10,364 nucleotides of DNA from Clostridia bacterium (GTDB lineage: Bacteria > Bacillota > Clostridia > Oscillospirales > CAG-382): the NCBI GenBank assembly GCA_017397605.1, contig JAFQII010000233.1, forward strand, positions 1 through 10,364. Direction: 5' to 3'. A program made the position numbers and the translations under genes. Below, piece by piece: positions 1 to 6,389 of this stretch (positions within the stretch are counted from its first letter, which is position 1; every line of letters starts with the position of its first letter). A model generated the notes under the pieces. The model had not been told where the DNA came from. It searched no databases and saw nothing but the letters and a program-made list of their open reading frames with translations.

Positions 1-151
1 CAAACACCAGAAGCTTGCGCGGATAATCGGTAAAGAGAGCGGGCAAAAGTCCGCACAGATCAAACATAAAGTGATCCAGAATCATAAAGAGCGCTGCGAT
101 ACCGCGCAAAAGATCCAGCTCGTATGCGCGGGAGTCAAACGGTTTTTTCAT
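1..151 (-). CDS. HGSNAT/DUF1624-type membrane acetyltransferase, N-terminal fragment
   Basis: The gene starts at 151 and runs off the left edge, so only the first 50 residues are visible. They read as a short basic N-terminus followed by a hydrophobic helix. The stretch RAYELDLLRGIAALFMILDH (residues 8-27), continuing into FMFDL, fits the start of the heparan-alpha-glucosaminide N-acetyltransferase catalytic family (PF07786, DUF1624). In that family a conserved R-x(3)-[LI]D-x-[LM]RG motif opens the first membrane helix and is followed by a conserved His, here H27. The human member passes an acetyl group from cytosolic acetyl-CoA to glucosamine on the far side of the membrane; most bacterial members have no proven substrate. 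The start follows the dockerin gene's stop by 18 nt, with AAAGGA about 11 nt upstream, so it is probably the fourth gene of the operon. A YeiB-like or acyltransferase-3-like protein is the main alternative. It is too short for the usual ORF lists. Confidence 0.7.
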   Translation of the reverse strand, partial: MKKPFDSRAYELDLLRGIAALFMILDHFMFDLCGLLPALFTDYPRKLLVF

Positions 152-169
152 GCTTGTACAAATCCTTTA

Positions 170-2122
170 TCAGATCGAATACGTTCCGAGGATACAGCGC
201 TTGAGCATCATATAGTCGAGTGCGGTTGTTTCGCTGTCGCCGTTAAAGTCGGACGCGTTTTTTTGAGCGGGGGTGAGCGTATAAGTGCCGAGGATAGCGC
301 GTTTGAGCATCATATAGTCCTGCGCATCTGCGACGCCGTCTGCGTTGAGGTCTCCTCGCAAAAAGCCCGCAACATCGATGCGGACGGTCAGCTCGCCCTT
401 GGCATTTCTGGCAAGCGTGGCGGTGTAAGAGTCCTTGAGAGAGATACCCGACAGCACTTGCACATGGGAGAGCGCACCGTTTTGCGCTTTTTGGTATCGG
501 AACTCAACCGTGCCGCCGTCTTTGCCGATCAATTTGACGGTGTAGCCTGCGCGGAGATCGAGGATGTATTTGCCGTCCCCGGTGAGATATACGTTGCCGA
601 AAGCGGCTGATTTTGTTTCATCTGCGGTATCAATGAGTTTGCCCAAAGAATCGACGATCCAAACCTCGTTGCCGCCGCTGACGGTAATGCGCGACGCATA
701 GGACGTGCCGTCAAAACAAGCCGAGAGCTCTTGCGTTTGTGTACCGCAAGTCACCCAAAACGTGCCTGCGTCGGATGCGCGTGCCTTGCGCAGAATGCGT
801 GCGGCGAGCGTTTGATCCAGCCAGACCTCGATGTATAGACCGTCTGTGCTGATTGCTGTCGAAAGTATGCCGTCGGACGCACTGTACAGTACCAGCGTGT
901 CGTTGCCTGCGGCGTCCGCGATCAGATCTGTTCCGCCGCCGACACGGTACAGATAGGTGTCGTCGCCCCAACTGCCGTCGAGGACATCGTTCTCCTTGCC
1001 GCCGATCAGGGTGTCAGCAAGGACACTTCCGATCAGGGTGTCGCAACCGTCACCGCCGTAGACGGTGCCGGGGGCATACGAAAGGAGCCCTTCGTTTAAG
1101 TTGTCTGTGCCGCGGGAACCCAATTCGACATAGCAATCCGCGGTAGCCATTTCACCGACGATACCGCATTGCCCTTCAAAACGGCTGACTTCTTTCGTCA
1201 GACAGACGTCACCCGTGCTGTCGGTTGTGACAAAGGATTGCAGGGAGTGGCAAAACGCAATATCGGAACCGATCAGTGAACGTAAGTGCTCCGCCAAAGA
1301 CGCGTCGAGCGCGGATTGCCGAAACGCATCTTTGAGCGCATCGAGCGCTTGCGTATCGACTTCGATGTTGCTCTTGTGTGCAATATAGGGTTTGATTTCG
1401 GTAGCGGCGTATGTTTCAAACATACCCGCGAGCACATCGTACTCGTTGGTGTGGTCGACAAAATTCCATGCGTCCGCGCCGGCAAACAGAGTGCTTGCGC
1501 GTTCGGGATCGTGCCGATAAAGCACATCAAGCGCCGAAACGGCGTTAAAGCTTACGCCGCGGCAACCGAACAGTGCCGAAACGAGATCCGCCCATGCACC
1601 GCCGAGCGAGTGCCCTGTCACCGTGACCGAGCGGAATCGGGCATCGGCAAGCAGATACGCCTCCACGGCGCTTTCGTACTGCGTTCCCATCGTGTTGCCC
1701 AGTTCCATCGGAAAGTCGTTTCCCAACCAGTCGTGCGCGGCATCAATGCTGTCTTCGCCCACGCTCCACGGAGGAGCGGAGCTTCGGAAAGCGAGCACGC
1801 CGTCCGTGCCTGTATCGGAAAACAGGACTGCGTAGAAACCGTTTTGCAGACTTTGGTCAAAAATGATTTCGGCGCGGTAAGAAGCGATGTACTTGCAAAG
1901 CTGTGCGTATGGAATGCCCTGCGTTTCGTCCCAGGCCGTATTCCACACGCGGAGACGCTCCAATGCTTGCTGTACCGTTTCGCCTTCTGCAAAATCAAAA
2001 ACGGAGATTGCACTAAACGCAAGAAAGTCTGCGTCTGTCAGTCCCCGTTTTGCCGAAACGGAGCAGGGCAAAACGGCAAACAGCAGGCAGATCAGCAATG
2101 CTGTCGCGACAAATCGTTTCAT
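170..2122 (-). CDS. Secreted class-3-lipase-like esterase with RTX-type repeats and C-terminal dockerin
   Basis: A 650-residue exported protein. Residues 1-24 form a signal peptide ending in SVSA. Residues 28-300 resemble the class 3 lipase/Mbeg1-like (DUF2974) alpha/beta-hydrolases: an AFRSS segment at 111-115 where relatives have FRGT, DWLGNDF at 131-137, and the nucleophile elbow GHSLGG with Ser172. Plausible Asp (D223 or D229) and His (H292) partners follow. Residues 355-392 hold four 9-residue repeats of the RTX calcium-binding kind (GGDGCDTLI, GSVLADTLI, GGKENDVLD, GSWGDDTYL), with a further GNDTLVL at 406. Residues 415-585 are unrecognised and beta-rich. Residues 589-650 are a type I dockerin: two calcium loops (D591/N593/D595/D602 and D625/N627/D629/D636), each followed by YMMLKRxILGTY. 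The protein should be released and then docked to a cohesin. Its lipid or ester substrate cannot be read from sequence. AAAGGAG sits 8 nt before the start. It is the third gene of the GH20 operon. Confidence 0.82.
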   Translation of the reverse strand: MKRFVATALLICLLFAVLPCSVSAKRGLTDADFLAFSAISVFDFAEGETVQQALERLRVWNTAWDETQGIPYAQLCKYIASYRAEIIFDQSLQNGFYAVLFSDTGTDGVLAFRSSAPPWSVGEDSIDAAHDWLGNDFPMELGNTMGTQYESAVEAYLLADARFRSVTVTGHSLGGAWADLVSALFGCRGVSFNAVSALDVLYRHDPERASTLFAGADAWNFVDHTNEYDVLAGMFETYAATEIKPYIAHKSNIEVDTQALDALKDAFRQSALDASLAEHLRSLIGSDIAFCHSLQSFVTTDSTGDVCLTKEVSRFEGQCGIVGEMATADCYVELGSRGTDNLNEGLLSYAPGTVYGGDGCDTLIGSVLADTLIGGKENDVLDGSWGDDTYLYRVGGGTDLIADAAGNDTLVLYSASDGILSTAISTDGLYIEVWLDQTLAARILRKARASDAGTFWVTCGTQTQELSACFDGTSYASRITVSGGNEVWIVDSLGKLIDTADETKSAAFGNVYLTGDGKYILDLRAGYTVKLIGKDGGTVEFRYQKAQNGALSHVQVLSGISLKDSYTATLARNAKGELTVRIDVAGFLRGDLNADGVADAQDYMMLKRAILGTYTLTPAQKNASDFNGDSETTALDYMMLKRCILGTYSI

Positions 2123-2148
2123 GCCGGAAGCTCCTTTCGGTAGATGGA

Positions 2149-2847
2149 TTATTCTTCGTCAGCGGTGATTCTGGAGCGAACCGTGCCAAGCAGAGTGTCC
2201 AGCTCGGCATCGTTGATCATGTAGAATACGATCGGCGTCTGCTTGCGTTTGAGCTTAAGCGTGACGCGGTCATATTCCGCATACGGCGAGCGGGGCTCGG
2301 GCTGATCGTTGACGATGCTTTCGACATCGGTGTAACTGTATACGCCGAATATCTCTTCGTGGAGCTCTTCCGTAACGCCGACCAGCTCGTAGCCGATGTA
2401 GAAGTTCTGTTTGTCGCAGAAGTATGCGGACAGCAACAGCTTGTTGCTGCGGCGGCGGTCATCCTGACCGAGGCGGGAGAGGGTTTCGCCCTCGTAAAAG
2501 TACACGTTGGAAAAACGGAGTTTTTCTTCATCAACAGAGATCGGCGCTTTGCCTCTGCCGTTGTGTTGGTTGATCTTTTCGTGTACAAACTCATTGAAAT
2601 GCTTGCGGAAATGCTTGATCATGTTATTTACAATGCCGTCGTATTCCTTGTCGCTGATGGATTTGCTGGAACAAACGATGCCGCAAACGATACCCGCAAA
2701 TGCAACGGTGCCGCCAAGCATGTATGTGATCCAGCCCATGCGCAAAAATGCAACAATGACGCCGACAATTGCGGCAAGCCAGCTTGCGGTTGCAATCTTG
2801 CCGATGTTGGCTTTGGTAAAATAACGAATGTTGCGATTATAATCCAT
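2149..2847 (-). CDS. Two-helix membrane protein of unknown function, possible PH-like C-terminal domain
   Basis: A 232-residue protein that I do not recognise as a named family. Two hydrophobic helices lie at about residues 17-35 and 38-59 with a very short turn between them. A charged region (61-115) with a likely amphipathic helix follows, then a soluble C-terminal part. Residues 135-225 alternate short beta-like strands and end in a helix (YSYTDVESIV, then RVTLKLKRKQTPIVFYMI, then DAELDTLLGTV). That layout resembles bacterial PH-like domains attached to paired membrane helices, but this is inferred from pattern only. With no signal peptide and a short hairpin, most of the protein probably faces the cytoplasm. 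AAGGAG lies 11 nt before the start, immediately after the GH20 stop codon, and the next gene begins 26 nt after its stop. It is therefore co-transcribed with two secreted enzymes and could help assemble or regulate the surface machinery. Confidence 0.7.
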   Translation of the reverse strand: MDYNRNIRYFTKANIGKIATASWLAAIVGVIVAFLRMGWITYMLGGTVAFAGIVCGIVCSSKSISDKEYDGIVNNMIKHFRKHFNEFVHEKINQHNGRGKAPISVDEEKLRFSNVYFYEGETLSRLGQDDRRRSNKLLLSAYFCDKQNFYIGYELVGVTEELHEEIFGVYSYTDVESIVNDQPEPRSPYAEYDRVTLKLKRKQTPIVFYMINDAELDTLLGTVRSRITADEE

Positions 2848-2862
2848 TGTTGTATATGCTCC

Positions 2863-5556
2863 TTATTTCTTTTTCTTTTTGATGATCCACAGCGCTCCGC
2901 CGATCAGAGCGCATGCGCCGACGGCAATGCCCGCCCATACAAGGGGAGAAATGCCTTTTTTGGGATTCTCTTGCACAGCCGGCACGCTTTCGGTGCTTGT
3001 TTCTGTGCTGACGTCGGACGAGTCTTGGTTTTCGAGACTTTGCTTGTATGCGTCGATCTCGCTTTGCATCGTCTCGATCAACGCGGCAAGATGCGTCGTA
3101 TACATACGGTCCTTGCGGACGTAATTGCTGAGCGCCTGCAACGCGTTGCGGAACGACTGGGTGCAATCTCTGCCGAGCAGATCGTTTGCCTCACGTAAGA
3201 TATCCTTGTAGCTTTCGTCGTCATAGAACACGCCGAACTCTGTGATGCCGCCGCTGTAGTATGCGTTCCAGTCGGGGATATAAAAGCGCTTGTGCTGTTC
3301 GTAGCGGATGTAACGGGCCTCTACAGTTTCAAACGTGACTTTGTCTGTCTGTTTGGCCTTGTCTTCGCCCTGCTGAATGCGCGCAACCTCTATAAATTCT
3401 TCGCCGTCGCGGGATACCAGCACGCTGTAATCGGAAATATGCTCATAGAACGTAATCTCTACGCGGTTGACTTTTTGTATCTCGCCGAGGTCGATGAGCA
3501 TCCACTGCTCGTCCTGATCTCTTGCAAACGAAACGCGCGAGTCGGGGTTGTTGTCGACGGCAAACTCGGGCAGGAATTGTCCGGTGTCCACTTCCAAGCC
3601 GCTGACCGTGACCGTTTTCCCTTCGGCAAGGTTCTTGCCGATCAAAAGATGCCCGATCTCTTTTGCACCGTGCCGGACTTTCAGATCCGTGACCGTTTCG
3701 CCCACGGTTTCCAGCGGCAGTACAAAGGTCGTGCTGTGCGTGGTGCTGTTTTTGTGATTGATCGCGGGATAGAAGTAGGTGTCATCGATGACCATGACCG
3801 TCTCTTTGTTGTCGGCGATCAGCTCGATCTTACGTTCTTCGCCTTCGGTAAACTTGTGATCAAAGGTAAAGACGTAGTTTTCTCTTGCGAGCGATGCCAT
3901 GCCGTTGCCGTCGATATAGAATTTGCCATCTTTGCCTTCTAAGATCGTGGTGACCGTGCCTTTTGCACCAACGGTAACGTTCATAGATGCGGTGTAGGGC
4001 CAGCCGAAGCTGTCTGTGCCTGCGGGGATCTCACCGTCGATGTCCTCGGGCATATGTCTGCCGGGGTCGGTGTCGCCGCCGAACGCGGACAGCGCATCGT
4101 AACGCGAGACAAACCAGTCTGCGGTGAGCTTGCGTGTTTGCTCGCCGCACCACGTTTTTTCTGCCATCAGACAGACCTGGCCGCGGATGCGGTCAAAAAT
4201 GTCAAAGTACGAAAAGCCCATGCCCGAGGGGGACAGATCGTTCCACAATGCAAAGCTGCCGCCCAGAAGCTGCGGATGATCTGCATCGATGATGTTGTTT
4301 GCGCCGTAGCCCATCTGGTTGACAAACCAGCTGACGTACAAGCTCTCGAGATTGTAGTAGTCTGCAAAACCGTAGTTACCGCCGGGAACGACGTACAAAA
4401 TCGGTCCGTAGATGTTGATGATCGGATAGCCCATATCCAAGAGCATCTTGTGGTCGGAAATGCCGTACGCCCAGAAATACGCTTCGGCATCCGAGGTGAC
4501 GGGCGTTGTGCCGTAAAAACCGCCCTGCCCTTTTTCGGAGAACGAGCCCCAGAACATCGGTGTGTAGCCAAGCGAGCGCACATACTTGAGCATCTCGTCG
4601 GTGTAAGCGCGCATCTGCTCTTCGTGTCCTGCGGTATATTCGTCCGTACCGATGTGAAAATGATCGGACACGATCACGGGGTTGTCGCCCGTGAGGTATT
4701 CCGCATAGAGATCCTTGACAAACTGTATCGCATCGGGGTTTTCGATGTCGATGTGTACGTTGTCCATCATATATTGCGGCACGACCTTGCCGATGCATGC
4801 GGAGTGTGCGGGCGTGTCGATCTCGGTGATGACGTCGACGCCGTATTCTTTCATCTCCAACTGGTAGTTGCGGTATTCTTCTTTGGTGTAATAGCCGTCC
4901 GCAGATGCAAGGCCTTCGATGTCGCTTTCGAGACGGAATGCGTTGTTGTCGCTGACGTGGACGTGAAAACGGTTGATCTTAAACCAAGCCGCGTATTGGG
5001 TGATCTCGGTGAGATAATCCATCGGGATCCACGCACGCGCCACGTCCAGCATACCGCCGCGTACCTCGTATGCGCTGTAGTCGCGCGCCTTGCCGACGGG
5101 CATAAAGCCGTCTGCTACGCAGGATTGCAAAATGGTTGTCACGCCGTACAGCAGACCGATTTCCGAGGGCGCGGTGACCGTTATGCGTTTTTCGGTGACG
5201 TCCAGCGTGTAACCGTCTTTGCCGAGCGTATCGTCTGCCTGCGCGACAAGCAGAATGTCGCCGTCCTTGGCGTCTCCCGATATGACTTCGACATCCATGT
5301 CAAACAAATGGGCAAAATAACCCGTGATGATTTCTTTCTTTTTATCGGAGAGAGAGGTATTCTCGCTAAGTACGACGCGCATGCCGTTTTGCAGGACAAA
5401 AGAACCTGTGCCGCCCTCCCACTCACGAATGGCGGGAATGACATTGGGCGACGGATTGGCTTTCTCCGCGCTCACCCCAAACGGAATGCAAGCGCACAGC
5501 ATGGTTGCCGAACAAACAGCGGATAACACTTTTAGCAACAAACTTCTGTTTTTCAT
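2863..5556 (-). CDS. Membrane-anchored GH20 beta-N-acetylhexosaminidase (or lacto-N-biosidase-like) with CBM32
   Basis: An 897-residue surface enzyme predicted to remove N-acetylhexosamine (or a disaccharide) from non-reducing ends of host or microbial glycans. Residues 1-30 are a signal peptide. Residues 45-160 fit the GH20b accessory domain and 165-490 the GH20 barrel: RGGMLDVARAW (166-176), RFHVHVSDNNAFRLE (196-210), EIDTPAHS (245-252), and FHIGTDEYT with the catalytic pair D305-E306. In GH20 the substrate's own N-acetyl group acts as nucleophile. Residues 525-640 look LamG-like. Residues 642-775 are a discoidin/CBM32 module (VDNNPDSR, WMLIDLGEIQKVNRVEI). Residues 780-845 are helical, FIVAR-like. 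A Ser/Thr/Glu-rich linker, a membrane helix (868-892) and a KKKKK tail close the protein. There is no LPXTG motif, so anchoring is by the helix. The GTDEY variant and the layout also recall lacto-N-biosidases. The ORF is open back to 5667, but AAGGAGG 8 nt before 5556 and the signal peptide fix the start. First gene of the minus-strand operon. Confidence 0.9.
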   Translation of the reverse strand: MKNRSLLLKVLSAVCSATMLCACIPFGVSAEKANPSPNVIPAIREWEGGTGSFVLQNGMRVVLSENTSLSDKKKEIITGYFAHLFDMDVEVISGDAKDGDILLVAQADDTLGKDGYTLDVTEKRITVTAPSEIGLLYGVTTILQSCVADGFMPVGKARDYSAYEVRGGMLDVARAWIPMDYLTEITQYAAWFKINRFHVHVSDNNAFRLESDIEGLASADGYYTKEEYRNYQLEMKEYGVDVITEIDTPAHSACIGKVVPQYMMDNVHIDIENPDAIQFVKDLYAEYLTGDNPVIVSDHFHIGTDEYTAGHEEQMRAYTDEMLKYVRSLGYTPMFWGSFSEKGQGGFYGTTPVTSDAEAYFWAYGISDHKMLLDMGYPIINIYGPILYVVPGGNYGFADYYNLESLYVSWFVNQMGYGANNIIDADHPQLLGGSFALWNDLSPSGMGFSYFDIFDRIRGQVCLMAEKTWCGEQTRKLTADWFVSRYDALSAFGGDTDPGRHMPEDIDGEIPAGTDSFGWPYTASMNVTVGAKGTVTTILEGKDGKFYIDGNGMASLARENYVFTFDHKFTEGEERKIELIADNKETVMVIDDTYFYPAINHKNSTTHSTTFVLPLETVGETVTDLKVRHGAKEIGHLLIGKNLAEGKTVTVSGLEVDTGQFLPEFAVDNNPDSRVSFARDQDEQWMLIDLGEIQKVNRVEITFYEHISDYSVLVSRDGEEFIEVARIQQGEDKAKQTDKVTFETVEARYIRYEQHKRFYIPDWNAYYSGGITEFGVFYDDESYKDILREANDLLGRDCTQSFRNALQALSNYVRKDRMYTTHLAALIETMQSEIDAYKQSLENQDSSDVSTETSTESVPAVQENPKKGISPLVWAGIAVGACALIGGALWIIKKKKK

Positions 5557-5564
5557 CGCAAATT

Positions 5565-5571
5565 CCTCCTT
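5565..5571 (-). promoter_or_regulatory. Ribosome binding site that fixes the GH20 start
   Basis: AAGGAGG on the minus strand lies 8 nt before the ATG at 5556. The open frame extends 37 codons further upstream to 5667, but that extension would run through the promoter at 5584-5612 and place 37 residues before a clear signal peptide. The shorter start is therefore preferred. Confidence 0.9.
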
Positions 5572-5583
5572 ATAACATATATC

Positions 5584-5612
5584 AGTATACAACGGGGAGG
5601 CGGATTTGTCAA
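5584..5612 (-). promoter_or_regulatory. Sigma-A-type promoter of the GH20 operon
   Basis: On the minus strand TTGACA (5612-5607) is followed after exactly 17 nt by TATACT (5589-5584). Transcription would start near 5577, leaving a leader of about 20 nt before the GH20 start. The -35 box runs directly into AAATCC, which creates ACAAATCC, the first part of the 18-bp element found at the two plus-strand promoters nearby. Basal transcription should not need an activator because both boxes are near consensus. Confidence 0.85.
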
Positions 5613-5691
5613 TAAAAAGTTGTCGAAAACAGACATTCTGCAGACTTTGACAAAAAAGTTTTTGCAAAACGTGGTTTTCGGGCAGTTTCTT

Positions 5692-5721
5692 AACAAATCC
5701 AACATATTTTTGTTGTATACT
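5692..5721 (+). promoter_or_regulatory. Probable activator-dependent promoter and operator of the two-component operon
   Basis: A good -10 box, TATACT at 5716-5721, has no recognisable -35 hexamer at the usual distance. That position is occupied instead by AACAAATCCAACATATTT (5692-5709), repeated without change at 7781-7798. The element is two imperfect 9-bp direct repeats (AACAAATCC, AACATATTT), the kind of tandem half-site that OmpR/PhoB-family regulators bind over the -35 region. The expected start, near 5728, leaves a very short leader before the AGGAGG at 5730-5735. Self-regulation by the downstream response regulator is inferred, not shown. Confidence 0.65.
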
Positions 5722-5741
5722 GTTGTTGCAGGAGGTGCGTT

Positions 5742-6389
5742 ATGGCACGAATTTTGATTGTCGAGGACGAAAAACCGATTCGCAACCTGATCAAACGCAA
5801 TCTGGAATTGATCGGACACAATTGCATCGAAGCCGCAGACGGCAATACGGCGGCCGTATTGATCGCGCAGGAAAATTTTGATTTGATGCTGTTTGACATC
5901 ATGCTTCCCGATCAAAGCGGCTATGAGCTGATCGAGCAAACAAACGGTACGCCCGTGATCTTTTTGACCGCCAAGGAAAGTGCCGCCGACCGCATCAAAG
6001 GGCTATCGCTCGGCGCGGATGACTATATTGTCAAGCCGTTTGAAATGCAGGAACTGATCCTGCGTGTCGGGGCGGTATTGCGCCGTACCCAAAAGATTGA
6101 GCAGTCTTTGCGTTTTGATGATATTGAGGTGCGTTTTTCTTCCAAAAAAGTATATAAAAACGGAAAAGAGGTTCTTTTGACGCCCAAGGAATATGATTTG
6201 CTGGAGGCACTGCTCCGAAACCGCAACATTGCCCTTACCCGTGAGAAGCTGATTTGTGCGGTATGGGGATTTGATTACGAGGGAGATACGCGCACGGTGG
6301 ATGTACACATTCGGCAGATCCGCTCCAAGCTTGGACTTGGAGATCATCTCAAAACGCTGTACAAAACGGGGTATCGGTTTGAACTATGA
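5742..6389 (+). CDS. OmpR/PhoB-family response regulator
   Basis: A 215-residue cytoplasmic DNA-binding regulator. Residues 1-115 are a receiver domain with the acidic pair E8-D9, phospho-acceptor D52 in LMLFDIMLPDQSG, T76 and K98 in IVKPF. Residues 123-215 are an OmpR-type winged helix: LTPKEYDLLEALLRN (146-160), VWGFDYEGDTRTVDVHIRQI (174-193) with the recognition helix, and the wing TLYKTGYRFEL (205-215). All residues needed for phosphorylation are present. It resembles VanR/SrrA/PhoP-like regulators of Bacillota. GGAGG lies 6 nt before the start. The stop overlaps the next ATG, so it is translationally coupled to its kinase. Likely targets are its own promoter and the promoter at 7781-7810, which share an 18-bp element, and possibly the divergent GH20 operon. 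Confidence 0.95.
   Translation: MARILIVEDEKPIRNLIKRNLELIGHNCIEAADGNTAAVLIAQENFDLMLFDIMLPDQSGYELIEQTNGTPVIFLTAKESAADRIKGLSLGADDYIVKPFEMQELILRVGAVLRRTQKIEQSLRFDDIEVRFSSKKVYKNGKEVLLTPKEYDLLEALLRNRNIALTREKLICAVWGFDYEGDTRTVDVHIRQIRSKLGLGDHLKTLYKTGYRFEL

Larger units (their letters stand above)
5583..5722. repeat. 11-bp perfect inverted repeat carrying the two divergent -10 boxes
   Basis: CAGTATACAAC at 5583-5593 is the exact reverse complement of GTTGTATACTG at 5712-5722. Each arm contains the -10 box (TATACT) of the promoter firing outward from this intergenic region, and the arms are about 129 bp apart centre to centre. The arms contain more than the hexamer: the flanking GTTG before the box and G after it also match. 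This may reflect shared promoter preference or a recognition site. Confidence 0.6.

Noticed and set aside
2050..3198. 382-codon plus-strand frame across three minus-strand genes
   Set aside because: It spans the ends and starts of genuine operon genes and shows no domain or signal; it is a shadow frame.
4054..5526. 490-codon open frame on the plus strand opposite the GH20 gene
   Set aside because: It is antisense to a gene with clear domains, has no ribosome binding site or recognisable motif, and arises from the codon bias of the real gene.
5647..5652. TTGACA on the plus strand in the divergent region
   Set aside because: No -10-like hexamer lies 16-18 nt downstream, so it was not used as the regulator's -35 box.
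5557..5667. 37-codon N-terminal extension of the GH20 gene
   Set aside because: It would overlap the promoter and precede an evident signal peptide; the ribosome site points to 5556.
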